From the NCBI RefSeq assembly GCF_007829525.1, contig NZ_VLJP01000012.1:120411-184410 (forward strand): a stretch of 64,000 bases of DNA, read 5' to 3'. Positions 45,574 through 54,227 of this stretch are shown here, piece after piece (within the stretch, counting starts at the first letter, position 1; each line of letters starts with the position of its first letter). This DNA is from Mesorhizobium sp. J18. Lineage in GTDB: Bacteria > Pseudomonadota > Alphaproteobacteria > Rhizobiales > Rhizobiaceae. The notes below the pieces were generated by a model. It worked only from the letters and a program-made list of their open reading frames with translations. It was not told the origin of the DNA and did not search any database. Made by a program: the position numbers and the translations under genes.

Positions 45574-47214
45574 GTGACCAACCCTTACGAACAGGATCTC
45601 GACAAGAACACGGCCAATTACCAGCCGCTCTCGCCGCTCTCCTTCCTGGAGCGCGCCGCGAAGGTCTATCCGGATCATGCGGCCATCATCCACGGGGAAA
45701 TGAAGGTGAGCTACAGGGAGTTCTGGCGGCGTGCGCGCCGGCTCGCCTCGGCGCTCACGGGGGAGGGCATCGGCAAGGGCGATACGGTGACGGTGATGCT
45801 GTCCAATACGCCGCCCATGCTCGAGGCGCATTTCGGCGTTCCGATGACCAAGGCCGTTCTGCATTCGCTCAATACGCGACTTGACGCGGTGATTATCGCT
45901 TTCCAGCTCGATCATGCCGATACCAAGGTGCTGATCGTCGACCGGGAATTTTCCGGCGTGGTGAAGGAGGCGCTCGCGCAGGCCAAGGTCAGGCCGCTCG
46001 TCATCGATTATGACGACCCCGAATATCCGGTCGATGCGCCCTATCCAAAAGGGGAAGCGATCGGTTCGATCGACTATGAAGCGTTTCTCGCCAAGGGCGA
46101 TCCCGACGGCGCCTGGTCCATGCCGGACGACGAATGGGATGCCATAGCGCTGAACTACACTTCCGGCACGACGGGCAACCCGAAGGGGGTTGTCTACCAT
46201 CATCGTGGCGCTGCCCTCATGGCCTATGCCAATACGGTGCATGCAGGACTGGGCAAGCACTGCGTCTATCTTTGGACGCTGCCGATGTTTCATTGCAACG
46301 GCTGGTGCTTCCCTTGGACGCTGGCGCTGCAGGCCGGCACGCATGTCTGTCTGCGCTGGGTGCGCGCCAAGGCGATATACGACGCGATCGCCGATCACGG
46401 CGTGACACATTTGTGTGGTGCGCCCGTCGTCATGTCGGCCCTGATCAATGCTTCCGACGAGGATAGGCGGGAGTTTCCGCAGACCGTCACCTTCAACACG
46501 GCCGCTGCGCCGCCGCCGGAGACGGTGCTTTCGGGCATGGCGGATGCCGGTTTCTCGGTGACGCATCTCTACGGACTGACGGAAACCTACGGTCCCGCCG
46601 TCGTCAATGAGTGGCATGCGGACTGGGACGCTCTTACCAAGGAGGGCCAGGCGACGAAGAAGGCTCGCCAGGGCGTGCGCTATGCGGCGCTCGAGGATCT
46701 CACCGTTATGGACCCGAGGACCATGGAGCGGACGCCGCCGGACGGCGAAACCATCGGCGAGGTCATGTTCCGCGGCAATATCGTCATGAAGGGTTACCTG
46801 AAGAACAGAAAAGCCACCGACGAGGCGTTTGCCGGCGGCTGGTTCCATTCCGGCGACCTCGGCGTGATGCATCCGGATGGCTACATCCAGCTCAAGGACC
46901 GCTCCAAGGACATCATCATATCGGGCGGAGAGAACATTTCCTCCATCGAGGTGGAGGAGGCGCTCTACAAACATCCGGCCATCGGAGCCTGTGCTGTCGT
47001 GGCCAAACAGGACGAGAAATGGGGCGAGACTCCCGTCGCCTATGTGGAACTGAAGCCCGGCAAATCGGCGACGGAAGCGGAGCTTATCGAGCATTGCCGC
47101 GGGCTGCTTGCCCGCTTCAAATGCCCCAAACAGGTTATTTTCGCGGAAATCCCGAAGACCTCCACCGGAAAGATCCAGAAATTCGTCCTGCGCGACAGGG
47201 CCAGAAACCTATGA
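45574..47214 (+). CDS. Acyl-CoA synthetase (AMP-forming)
   Basis: 546 residues from a GTG start at 45574 (GGAGG six bases upstream; ATG at 45568 is too near the Shine-Dalgarno). Motifs: YTSGTTGNPKGVVYHHRGA (AMP/P-loop), YGLTETYGP, GWFHSGDLGVMHPDGYIQLKDRSKDIIISGGENISS, and the adenylation lysine in PKTSTGKIQKFVLR. The closest type I recall is the medium-chain or DmdB-like (3-methylthiopropionate) ligase group; the substrate is not established. Confidence 0.9.
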   Translation: MTNPYEQDLDKNTANYQPLSPLSFLERAAKVYPDHAAIIHGEMKVSYREFWRRARRLASALTGEGIGKGDTVTVMLSNTPPMLEAHFGVPMTKAVLHSLNTRLDAVIIAFQLDHADTKVLIVDREFSGVVKEALAQAKVRPLVIDYDDPEYPVDAPYPKGEAIGSIDYEAFLAKGDPDGAWSMPDDEWDAIALNYTSGTTGNPKGVVYHHRGAALMAYANTVHAGLGKHCVYLWTLPMFHCNGWCFPWTLALQAGTHVCLRWVRAKAIYDAIADHGVTHLCGAPVVMSALINASDEDRREFPQTVTFNTAAAPPPETVLSGMADAGFSVTHLYGLTETYGPAVVNEWHADWDALTKEGQATKKARQGVRYAALEDLTVMDPRTMERTPPDGETIGEVMFRGNIVMKGYLKNRKATDEAFAGGWFHSGDLGVMHPDGYIQLKDRSKDIIISGGENISSIEVEEALYKHPAIGACAVVAKQDEKWGETPVAYVELKPGKSATEAELIEHCRGLLARFKCPKQVIFAEIPKTSTGKIQKFVLRDRARNL

Positions 47215-47267
47215 CAAGCGCCGCGAATCCGCCTGCCGTCGATAAAGTTTTAGATTCATTGCAGGGA

Positions 47268-47282
47268 TTAACGGCTTGTTAA
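47268..47282 (+). promoter_or_regulatory. CtrA-type box (TTAA-N7-TTAA)
   Basis: TTAA at 47268-47271 and 47279-47282 with exactly seven bases between: a full CtrA consensus. It lies 23 bases upstream of the putative sRNA. This is seen directly; the regulator assignment is by consensus. Confidence 0.6.
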
Positions 47283-47304
47283 GCTTTACGGGGGTTTACT
47301 CCAA

Positions 47305-47401
47305 TTCATCCAGTGATCTGGATTCTTACCGAGTGGCTGGAGCCATTCTGTTTGACGCCTCCCTGTTAACTCCTGAGAGCCGCCTTCGCGGCTCTTTTTT
47401 T
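47305..47401 (+). ncRNA. Putative alphaproteobacterial sRNA (suhB/mmgR-like)
   Basis: The 336 bp gap 47215-47550 has no gene. From about 47305 it has a hairpin ATCCAG-TGAT-CTGGAT (47308-47323), a single-stranded GCCTCCCTGTTAACTCC segment, and ends with the intrinsic terminator at 47376-47401. That architecture, with a CCTCCCTG stretch before the terminator hairpin, resembles the Rhizobiales suhB/mmgR (alpha-r8) trans-acting sRNA. The match is from memory and no homology search was run. The start is not known. A CtrA box lies just upstream. Confidence 0.5.
47376..47401 (+). terminator. Intrinsic terminator
   Basis: Perfect 8-base stem AGAGCCGC / GCGGCTCT with a CTTC tetraloop, followed by six more T residues. 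Serves the putative sRNA and/or the acyl-CoA ligase transcript. Confidence 0.95.
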
Positions 47402-47415
47402 GCCCTTCGAGGACG

Positions 47416-47430
47416 TTAACCTTTTGTTAA
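47416..47430 (+). promoter_or_regulatory. CtrA-type box upstream of rcdA
   Basis: TTAA at 47416-47419 and 47427-47430 with seven bases (CCTTTTG) between. It lies 121 bp upstream of the rcdA ATG, downstream of the terminator, so it belongs to rcdA. In Caulobacter rcdA is reported to be CtrA-controlled, so this would be a conserved feedback loop. The assignment rests on consensus only. Confidence 0.65.
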
Positions 47431-47550
47431 GCATGTGCTTGCCTTAACTTGGGACAAGTTGCATTTTCCGATCCCCGGAACAGACGAACTGAATATGAAA
47501 TGGCCCCCTGAAGGGCAGGCTAGGGCGACAGGATCAGCAGGGCGAGCGGA

Positions 47551-48078
47551 ATGAAGGAATCGGGCGCGGATAGCGCTGAAACGATCAAGCTGGCCGAGCG
47601 CCGGGTTTTTTCCCGGCTGTTCAAGCCCCTCTACAATGACGGCATGACGCTGGTCGAGGAGGCTGCGGAATATCTCGACGGCGAGGGGCGCATCGCCGCC
47701 AAGCATCTGTCGCGCGTTGCCGCCACGCTTTACGCAGCCGAATCCATGCGGTTGACGACAAGGCTGATGCAGATCGCCTCCTGGCTGCTGCTTCAGCGGG
47801 CGGCGAATTCCGGCGAAATGACCCGCGAGCAGGTGGCGGCGGAGAAGTCGAAAGTAAGGCTGGATACCGCCTCGGCACAGGAGGACGTGCCTGGCTGGGA
47901 GGAATTGCCCCAGGCTTTCCGCACCCTTGTCGGTCGTTCGTTGCGGTTGCAGTCGCTGGTCAGACGGATGGACGAGGAGATCTACGGAGACCAGAAGGCG
48001 GCCCGCCAGGACTTTTCCAGCACCAATCCGGTTTCTGATCAGATCACGCTCCTGAAGACGGCCTTTGGCCGCGGTTGA
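47551..48078 (+). CDS. rcdA: RcdA/DUF1465-family regulator of CtrA degradation
   Basis: 175 residues of the DUF1465 type: ERRVFSRLFKPLYNDGMTLVEEAAEYLDGEGR, LSRVAATLYAAESMRLTTRLMQIASWLLLQRA, and a C-terminal FRTLVGRSLRLQSLVRRMDEEIYG. In Caulobacter RcdA is an adaptor that helps ClpXP degrade CtrA at the cell pole. The C-terminal tail is disordered (FSSTNPVSDQITLLKTAFGRG), as in the family. Here the gene is alone with a CtrA-type box in its promoter region and is followed 79 bp later by ruvC. Confidence 0.9.
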   Translation: MKESGADSAETIKLAERRVFSRLFKPLYNDGMTLVEEAAEYLDGEGRIAAKHLSRVAATLYAAESMRLTTRLMQIASWLLLQRAANSGEMTREQVAAEKSKVRLDTASAQEDVPGWEELPQAFRTLVGRSLRLQSLVRRMDEEIYGDQKAARQDFSSTNPVSDQITLLKTAFGRG

Positions 48079-48157
48079 GGCACATGCCCGAAACCTGAAT
48101 GTCGATTGGTCCTGGCAGTTCGGTGTCAATGGCATCGTCAGAGAGTAGAATGATGCC

Positions 48158-48667
48158 ATGAGTGTTCCGATTCGCATCATCGGCATCGATCCCGGTTTGA
48201 GGCGCACCGGCTGGGGGATAATCGACAGCTTCGGCAATTCCCTGCGCTTCGTCGCCGCCGGCACGATACGCTCGGATGACAAGGCGGCGCTTGCTTCGCG
48301 GCTCTGCCAGCTTCACGACGGGCTTGCCTCCGTCCTTCATCTGCATATGCCGCAGGAAGCGGCTGTCGAGGCTACATTCGTGAACCGGGACGCCGCCGCG
48401 ACGCTGAAGCTTGGCCAGGCCCGCGGCATAGCGATGCTGGTGCCGGCGCTTGCCGGTCTGCAAGTTGCCGAATATGCCCCGAACGCCGTGAAAAAGGCGG
48501 TTATCGGCGTCGGGCACGGTGACAAGAAACAGATCAACATGATGGTCAAGGTCCTGCTGCCGAAAGCTACCTTCGATACGGACGATGCCGCCGATGCGCT
48601 GGCGATCGCCATTTGTCATGCTCATCATGACCGCAGTTTGAATGCCCGTCTGGCTGCGGTGCCGTGA
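48158..48667 (+). CDS. ruvC: Holliday junction resolvase RuvC
   Basis: 169 residues with the RuvC active-site acids: Asp11 in [14 protein letters not shown], Glu71 in [12 protein letters not shown], and Asp143/Asp146 in [12 protein letters not shown]. Dimeric endonuclease that cuts Holliday junctions. It is the first gene of the ruvC-ruvA-(vapBC)-ruvB group. It is 77 bp from ruvA. Confidence 0.97.
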   Translation: MSVPIRIIGIDPGLRRTGWGIIDSFGNSLRFVAAGTIRSDDKAALASRLCQLHDGLASVLHLHMPQEAAVEATFVNRDAAATLKLGQARGIAMLVPALAGLQVAEYAPNAVKKAVIGVGHGDKKQINMMVKVLLPKATFDTDDAADALAIAICHAHHDRSLNARLAAVP

Positions 48668-48744
48668 AGGGATTTGTTCTTGGCTTGTTCCGGAGGCGGA
48701 AATTCCCTACACCATTCGCGGGTAACTGCGCATGAGGCATCCTG

Positions 48745-49365
48745 GTGATCGGCAAGCTCAAGGGACTGGTTGACGAGATCGGCGAGGACTATTGCGTGAT
48801 CGATGTCGGAGGCGTGGGCTATGTCGCCTATTGTCCCGCGCGGACCTTGTCGGCTCTGGGCGGCATAGGTACTGCCGTGACGCTCTTCATCGAAACCTAT
48901 GTTCGTGAGGACATGATCCGGCTTTATGGCTTTCAGACGGCTCTGGAGCGGGAATGGTTTCGCTTGCTTCAGAACAATGTGCAGGGCGTCGGCGCGAAGG
49001 TGGCGCTGGCCATATTGTCCACATTGGCCGCACCGGAACTCGCCAATGCCATCGCATTGAGGGACACAGCCATGATCGCGCGGGCGCCGGGCGTCGGCAG
49101 GAAGGTCGCGGAGCGTATCGTCACCGAATTGCGCAACAAGGCACCCGCATTGGCCGGCGATGGGGCGGCTGGAATCGGACTGAAGCAGGAACTCGGCGAG
49201 GGCGTTGCTCCGGCGCCTGTTTCCGATGCGGTTTCCGCGCTCGTTAATCTCGGCTATTCGCGCGATGTCGCCGCCAACGCCGTGGCTGCGGCGCTCAAGG
49301 AAGCAGGCGAGGGAGCGGAATCGGCCAAGCTGATCCGGCTCGGCTTGAAGGAACTGGCGCGGTGA
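48745..49365 (+). CDS. ruvA: Holliday junction DNA helicase RuvA
   Basis: 206 residues with a GTG start ([35 protein letters not shown]). Two HhH motifs near [13 protein letters not shown] and [13 protein letters not shown], and a C-terminal domain ([24 protein letters not shown]) that contacts RuvB. Normally ruvA-ruvB are adjacent; here a VapBC-type module separates them by 750 bp. A palindrome (49381-49411) follows the stop after 15 bp. Confidence 0.96.
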   Translation: MIGKLKGLVDEIGEDYCVIDVGGVGYVAYCPARTLSALGGIGTAVTLFIETYVREDMIRLYGFQTALEREWFRLLQNNVQGVGAKVALAILSTLAAPELANAIALRDTAMIARAPGVGRKVAERIVTELRNKAPALAGDGAAGIGLKQELGEGVAPAPVSDAVSALVNLGYSRDVAANAVAAALKEAGEGAESAKLIRLGLKELAR

Positions 49366-49380
49366 GCTTGATAGCAGCCA

Positions 49381-49411
49381 TACTCCTTACTAGATCGGTA
49401 AGTAAGGAGTA
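49381..49411. promoter_or_regulatory. Operator of the vapBC-type module inserted in the ruv operon
   Basis: Perfect 11-base arms TACTCCTTACT (49381-49391) and AGTAAGGAGTA (49401-49411) with a 9-base spacer, 16 bp upstream of the antitoxin ATG. GGTAAGGA just before the start is a partial third copy of the same element, as well as the Shine-Dalgarno. Typical of AbrB-type autoregulation. Confidence 0.8.
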
Positions 49412-49427
49412 TAGAGGAAGGTAAGGA

Positions 49428-49724
49428 ATGGGCGCGATCGCGACGATAACCGCCAAAGGTCAGATCACTTTGCCTAAAGAGCTTCGTGATCGGTTCGGGC
49501 TCAAGCCCGGCGACAGAGTAGAATTTGTTGAAGAGGACGGGAGGACCTGGGTAAGGGCCCGCAATCTGAGGGCGGCCGATTTGATGGGTATATTGGGTCC
49601 GCCTCCCAACGGCGTGAGATTGACAAACGAGGAACTCGATCAGGCTATCAATGACGCTGCTGCTGACGCCGCAGCCGAAGACGATGCGCGTGTAATGCGT
49701 GAATGGCGCGACCGAAACGAATGA
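49428..49724 (+). CDS. AbrB/MazE-fold antitoxin (VapB-like)
   Basis: 98 residues: a swapped-hairpin AbrB DNA-binding domain (IATITAKGQITLPKELRDRFGLKPGDRVEFVEEDGRTWVRAR) and a charged C-terminal helix ([32 protein letters not shown]) expected to block the toxin. Its stop overlaps the toxin start (ATGA). It lies inside the ruv operon between ruvA and ruvB. Confidence 0.88.
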   Translation: MGAIATITAKGQITLPKELRDRFGLKPGDRVEFVEEDGRTWVRARNLRAADLMGILGPPPNGVRLTNEELDQAINDAAADAAAEDDARVMREWRDRNE

Positions 49725-50119
49725 TAGGTGTCGATACCAACGTGCTAGTCCGATTGCTGGTCGCCGACGATGGCAGGCAGGCTCAGGCGGTCGGCGAGTT
49801 CTTCGCACAACGGACCGGTGCCGACCCGGCATTCGTGAGTGCCGTGGTGCTGATAGAGTCTCTTTGGGTACTGGGGCGACGGTTCGGCTATTCGCGGTCG
49901 ACCCTGCTTGATGCTCTTCGCAGGATGATGACCAGTCCCGAGCTCAATTTTGAGCATGGTGGTCGGCTGGCGGAGATCCTGGAGAATGCCGATCCGTCGT
50001 TGTCGGATATTGCCGATCACCTGATTGCCTGGTCATGCGAAAAAGCGGGCTGTGAGCGGACTGTCACTTTCGACAAAAGAGCGGCCAAGAGAAACCCCTC
50101 CATGGAACTTCTCACATGA
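49721..50119 (+). CDS. PIN-domain toxin (VapC type) between ruvA and ruvB
   Basis: 132-residue PIN-domain ribonuclease: [14 protein letters not shown] (Asp), VLIESLWVL (Glu), [27 protein letters not shown] (acidic residues of the metal site). I use the ATG at 49721 that overlaps the antitoxin stop; an in-frame ATG at 49703 also exists. Its stop overlaps the ruvB start as ATGA (50116-50119), so ruvB is translationally coupled to the toxin. Confidence 0.88.
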   Translation: MIGVDTNVLVRLLVADDGRQAQAVGEFFAQRTGADPAFVSAVVLIESLWVLGRRFGYSRSTLLDALRRMMTSPELNFEHGGRLAEILENADPSLSDIADHLIAWSCEKAGCERTVTFDKRAAKRNPSMELLT

Positions 50120-51156
50120 GCGAGGCCCAGCGCATCATATCGGCCGAGAAGCGTGGCGAGGATGTCGACGCCACCATGCGCCCGCAGACGATCGACGACT
50201 TTGTCGGACAGGCGGCGGCACGCGCCAATCTCAAGGTTTTCGTCGAGGCGGCACGGGGCCGCGGCGAGGCGCTCGACCATGTCCTGTTCGTCGGTCCTCC
50301 GGGTTTGGGCAAGACGACCCTGGCGCAGATCGTGGCGCGCGAACTCGGCGTGAATTTCCGTGCCACCTCCGGTCCTGTCATCGCCAAGGCCGGCGATCTG
50401 GCGGCACTTCTCACCAACCTCGAAGAGCGGGACGTTCTTTTTATCGATGAAATCCATCGCCTCAATCCGGCGGTGGAGGAGATCCTTTATCCCGCCATGG
50501 AGGATTACCAGCTCGACCTCATCATAGGCGAAGGCCCGGCGGCGCGGTCAGTCAAGATCGACCTTGCCAAATTCACCCTCGTGGCGGCGACTACCCGGCT
50601 GGGCCTTCTGACCACACCATTGCGCGACCGTTTCGGCATACCGATCCGGCTCGACTTCTATACGGTGGAGGAACTGGAGACGATCGTGAGGCGCGGCGCG
50701 CGCATTCTCGGTCTGCCGCTCGCTCCCGATGGTGCCACGGAGATCGCCCGACGGGCGCGGGGGACGCCGCGTATAGCCGGCAGGCTTCTGCGGCGCGTGC
50801 GCGACTTTGCAGCCGTCTCCGGTGTCGAAAGCGTATCGCGCGAAGTGGCCGATCAGGCGCTTTCCCGGCTGGAGGTTGATACCCTCGGCCTCGATCAGCT
50901 CGACCGCAGATATCTCGCCATGATCGCCCATAATTTCGGCGGCGGCCCCGTCGGCATAGAAACGATCGCCGCCGGACTGTCCGAACCACGCGATGCGATC
51001 GAGGACATCATCGAGCCATATCTCATCCAGCAGGGCTTCATCCAGCGCACGCCGCGCGGGCGCGTGCTTGCCGCAAAAGCCTGGAAGCATCTGGGCCTCG
51101 AAGCGCCGAAGGATTTGGCGCAGTCGCAGATCAATCTTTTCCAGGAAGAGGAATAA
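50116..51156 (+). CDS. ruvB: Holliday junction branch-migration ATPase RuvB
   Basis: 346 residues with Walker A ([15 protein letters not shown]), Walker B (LFIDEIHRL), sensor 1 ([11 protein letters not shown]) and the winged-helix C-terminus ([17 protein letters not shown]). AAA+ motor that drives branch migration with RuvA. The start at 50116 overlaps the VapC stop by four bases; the leader [16 protein letters not shown] is normal, so the coding sequence itself is intact. It should be read from the ruvCA promoter through vapBC and/or from the vapBC promoter. Confidence 0.97.
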   Translation: MSEAQRIISAEKRGEDVDATMRPQTIDDFVGQAAARANLKVFVEAARGRGEALDHVLFVGPPGLGKTTLAQIVARELGVNFRATSGPVIAKAGDLAALLTNLEERDVLFIDEIHRLNPAVEEILYPAMEDYQLDLIIGEGPAARSVKIDLAKFTLVAATTRLGLLTTPLRDRFGIPIRLDFYTVEELETIVRRGARILGLPLAPDGATEIARRARGTPRIAGRLLRRVRDFAAVSGVESVSREVADQALSRLEVDTLGLDQLDRRYLAMIAHNFGGGPVGIETIAAGLSEPRDAIEDIIEPYLIQQGFIQRTPRGRVLAAKAWKHLGLEAPKDLAQSQINLFQEEE

Positions 51157-51223
51157 GCTGCCCTTGCCAATCGCAAGGGCCTATGCGCGGCGCAGCCGAT
51201 GCGGAACTGATGGGGCATAGTCT

Positions 51224-51688
51224 ATGGCCGGAAATGGAAATGCTGACGAAACGACGGGCCTCGCAGGCGTTCTGACGCCCTTCGGACACCGGCTGACGGC
51301 GCGCGTCTACTTCGCCGACACGGATTTTTCCGGTGTCGTCTATCATGCGCGCTACCTGGAATTCTTCGAGCGCGGCCGCTCCGATTTCCTGCGTTTGGCC
51401 GGAGTCCATCACACGGAACTTGCCGACGGGATCCATGGTGAGAAGCTGGTCTGGGTGGTCAAGCGCATGGAAATCGATTTCCGTGCTCCGGCCAGGATTG
51501 ACGACATCCTGACGATCGATACGCGAACGGAGAAGATTTCAGGCGCTCGCATCCATATGGCGCAGGAGATCAGGCGCGGCGAAGATCTGCTCGTCGAGGC
51601 GAAGGTGGAGGCCGCCATCATCGGCAGCTCCGGTCGGCCTCGCCGCTTTCCGGCGGAATGGGTGGCAGCATTTTCCCCGAAGAACTGA
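51224..51688 (+). CDS. ybgC: Tol-Pal system-associated acyl-CoA thioesterase YbgC
   Basis: 154-residue hotdog-fold thioesterase: YFADTDFSGVVYHARYLEFFERGRSDFLRLAGV, with the catalytic Asp in the YxDTDxxGVVYHxxYL motif. It is the standard first gene of the Tol-Pal cluster and hydrolyses short or acyl-ACP/CoA esters. It is 67 bp after ruvB. The following 243 bp gap has a small GCCGG hairpin (51803-51821) and no clear gene; it should hold a tolQ promoter. Confidence 0.95.
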   Translation: MAGNGNADETTGLAGVLTPFGHRLTARVYFADTDFSGVVYHARYLEFFERGRSDFLRLAGVHHTELADGIHGEKLVWVVKRMEIDFRAPARIDDILTIDTRTEKISGARIHMAQEIRRGEDLLVEAKVEAAIIGSSGRPRRFPAEWVAAFSPKN

Positions 51689-51931
51689 CGGCAGGAATTT
51701 GCCGAAGAGCCTTGTTCCTAACGGTTAATTAACCATAACGCTCCATTAACATCGGAGATGAGAAATCGGGCGGAATCCGCACGCCTTCCTTTTACCAAAT
51801 TTCGCCGGAAAAAGGCCGGCGGTGCACGTGACGGGGAATGCTGCCGAGACTGTTCGGTTCAAGAGTTGACGGCATTCGAGCGAAAGCCGCGGTCCGGCGT
51901 GTTGCCATTCCGACGATGAGGACGTGAATTC

Positions 51932-52642
51932 ATGGAAAGTCTAACACTCGCCGCTCCTGGTGGTGAATTGTCGATCTGGGCGCTGTTCTGGCAGGCCGGG
52001 TGGGTGGTCAAGCTGGTCATGATAGGTCTTCTGGCGGCCTCGATCTGGTCGTGGGCCATCATCATAGACAAGCTGATCGCCTATGCCCGTATGCGCGCCG
52101 CGCTCAACCGCTTCGAGCAGATATTCTGGTCGGGTCAATCCCTGGAAGAGCTCTACCGTACGCTATCAGACCGCAAGACCACCGGCATGGGCTCGATATT
52201 CGTGGCTGCCATGCGCGAATGGAAAAAGAGCTTCGAAAAGGGTGCCCGCTCGCCCATCGGCCTTCAGACGCGCATCGACAAGGCGATGGATCTGGCATTG
52301 ACGCGGGAGATGGAGCGGCTGGAAGGCCGGCTCGGCTTTCTGGCCTCGATCGGCTCCTCCGCGCCCTTCATCGGCCTGTTCGGCACGGTGGTCGGCATCA
52401 TGACGTCCTTCCAGGCGATTGCCGGCTCGAAATCCACGAATCTGGCCGTTGTCGCGCCCGGCATCGCGGAGGCGCTGCTGGCGACTGCCATCGGCCTGCT
52501 CGCGGCGATCCCGGCCGTCATCGCTTACAACAAGCTGTCGTCGGACGCCGGTAAGCTGGGGCTTCGCATGGAAGGCTTCGCGGACGAGTTCTCCGCCATA
52601 CTCTCGCGGCAAATCGATGAGAAGGTCGCCGGCAAGGCATAA
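51932..52642 (+). CDS. tolQ: Tol-Pal proton-channel subunit TolQ
   Basis: 236 residues with three membrane helices (about 15-40, 130-155 and 170-195) of the ExbB/TolQ type; the pore segments SIGSSAPFIGLFGTVVGIMTSFQAIAG and ALLATAIGLLAAIPAVIAYNKL are typical. Uses proton motive force with TolR. It precedes tolR by 21 bp. Confidence 0.97.
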   Translation: MESLTLAAPGGELSIWALFWQAGWVVKLVMIGLLAASIWSWAIIIDKLIAYARMRAALNRFEQIFWSGQSLEELYRTLSDRKTTGMGSIFVAAMREWKKSFEKGARSPIGLQTRIDKAMDLALTREMERLEGRLGFLASIGSSAPFIGLFGTVVGIMTSFQAIAGSKSTNLAVVAPGIAEALLATAIGLLAAIPAVIAYNKLSSDAGKLGLRMEGFADEFSAILSRQIDEKVAGKA

Positions 52643-52663
52643 ACGGGCGTAGGAGCAAGCGGC

Positions 52664-53119
52664 ATGGGAATGGCAGTCGGGTCAACCGGCGGACGCGGCG
52701 GGCGCGGTCACAGGCGGCGCGGGCGTCATCACGGACTGATATCGGATATCAATGTCACGCCCTTTGTCGACGTGATGCTGGTGCTGCTCATCATCTTCAT
52801 GGTGGCGGCTCCGCTGTTGACCGTGGGCGTGCCCATCGACCTGCCCGAAACGCAAGCCAAGGCGCTCAATTCCGAGACCCAGCCGATTACTGTCTCCGTC
52901 AACAATGCCGGCCAGATCTATCTCCAGGAGACCGAGATCCCCATCGATGAGGTGGTTCCGAAGCTCGAGGCGATTTCGCGTTCCGGCTATGACGAGCGCA
53001 TCTATGTGCGCGGCGACAAATCGGCCGATTACGGCACGGTAATGAGGGTGATGGCGAGGATTTCTGCTGCCGGCTATCGCAATCTTGGACTGGTTACCCT
53101 GCAGGAACAGGACGACTGA
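52664..53119 (+). CDS. tolR: Tol-Pal proton-channel subunit TolR
   Basis: 151 residues: one membrane helix with the proton-site Asp (SDINVTPFVDVMLVLLIIFMVAAP) and a periplasmic domain (ITVSVNNAGQIYLQETEIPIDEVVPKLEAI). A Gly/Arg/His-rich N-terminus before the helix is longer than in E. coli. It is 6 bp before tolA. Confidence 0.97.
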   Translation: MGMAVGSTGGRGGRGHRRRGRHHGLISDINVTPFVDVMLVLLIIFMVAAPLLTVGVPIDLPETQAKALNSETQPITVSVNNAGQIYLQETEIPIDEVVPKLEAISRSGYDERIYVRGDKSADYGTVMRVMARISAAGYRNLGLVTLQEQDD

Positions 53120-53125
53120 TCGGGA

Positions 53126-54187
53126 ATGAAGACCGGTCTCATTGCATCGGCTACCTTGCATGCAGCGCTGATCGGCTTCGGCCTGTTCTCGCTGTCGGCG
53201 CCGCGCGCCTATGAGGTGGCCGATATCGAGGCATTGCCGGTCGACATCGTGCCCGTGGAATCCATCACTCAGATCCAGGAGGGCGACAAGAAGGCGCCTG
53301 CCGCCGAGAAACCTGCTCCGACCCCGACCAAGAGGCCCGATCCCGTCGAGAACGCCGCCAAGGTCGGCGACAATGATGTCGATCTGAAACCACCTCCGAC
53401 GCCCGAAGCCAAACCGAAGCCGGTGGAGACGGCTTCGACACCACCGCCTTCCGAGAAGCCTGCCCCGAAACCGGCCGAGCGGCCCGAGCCGGAGCCGCAG
53501 GAGGCAAAAGCCGAGCCTGTGCCCGTACCTGCGACCGAGGTCACTCCCGAACCCCAGCCGAAACAGGAAGTAGAGCCCGATCCGGCGGCCGAAACGATCG
53601 TAGCGGAAGATGCGGAGGCAGAAAGCGTCAAGCTGCCGAAGACTGCGCCTGTCCCGCAGGCCCGTCCGCAGCCGCCCAAGGCGCAGACGGCCAAGGCGCC
53701 GGAGCGCAAGAAGGCGGAAGAACCGGCGCGCAAGCAGGCCGCGGCGAGGCCGGAATCGGAAAAGAAAGACGATCTCCTGGACGATGTGGCCGCGCTGCTC
53801 AACAAGCAGAAGGCATCTGGTGGCGGCGCGAAGCGTTCGACGGAGGAAGCTGCGCTCGGCGGCGAACGTACCACAAGCGGAGAGAAGCTGTCACAAAGCG
53901 AGATGGATGCGTTGCGCGGTCAGATCCAGCGCTGCTGGAATGTTCCCGCCGGAGCCCTTGATGCGGAGAATCTCAAGGTCTCCGTCCAGTTCAAGCTTGA
54001 TCCGAGCGGTGCCGTTCAAGGCGCTCCGCAGATCATAGCGGGCGGCAGCGGATCTACTGTCGAAAGGGCTGCTGCGGAATCGGCCCGCCGCGCCATCCTG
54101 CAATGCGCACCCTACAACCTACCCACCGAAAAATACGATGCCTGGGCCGATGTCATCGTCCATTTCGACCCCAGCGATATGTTCTGA
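53126..54187 (+). CDS. tolA: Cell envelope protein TolA
   Basis: 353 residues: a membrane helix near the N-terminus ([20 protein letters not shown]), a long Pro/Glu/Lys/Ala domain (about residues 45-220), and a C-terminal domain with [36 protein letters not shown]. The C-terminal part reaches Pal and TolB at the outer membrane. The repeats make the opposite strand appear open. The stop is 40 bp before tolB. Confidence 0.92.
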   Translation: MKTGLIASATLHAALIGFGLFSLSAPRAYEVADIEALPVDIVPVESITQIQEGDKKAPAAEKPAPTPTKRPDPVENAAKVGDNDVDLKPPPTPEAKPKPVETASTPPPSEKPAPKPAERPEPEPQEAKAEPVPVPATEVTPEPQPKQEVEPDPAAETIVAEDAEAESVKLPKTAPVPQARPQPPKAQTAKAPERKKAEEPARKQAAARPESEKKDDLLDDVAALLNKQKASGGGAKRSTEEAALGGERTTSGEKLSQSEMDALRGQIQRCWNVPAGALDAENLKVSVQFKLDPSGAVQGAPQIIAGGSGSTVERAAAESARRAILQCAPYNLPTEKYDAWADVIVHFDPSDMF

Positions 54188-54227
54188 CGGGCATCGGTTC
54201 CCTGAGAATTTCGAGAGGCAAAGGCTG

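Noticed and set aside
45571-47094. 507-codon frame opposite the acyl-CoA ligase
   Set aside because: AMP-ligase motifs are intact on the plus strand; the opposite frame is a shadow.
51720-51760. CtrA-type box before tolQ (TTAATTAACC and CCATTAAC)
   Set aside because: The TTAA elements are not seven bases apart; they may be half-sites but do not fit the full consensus.
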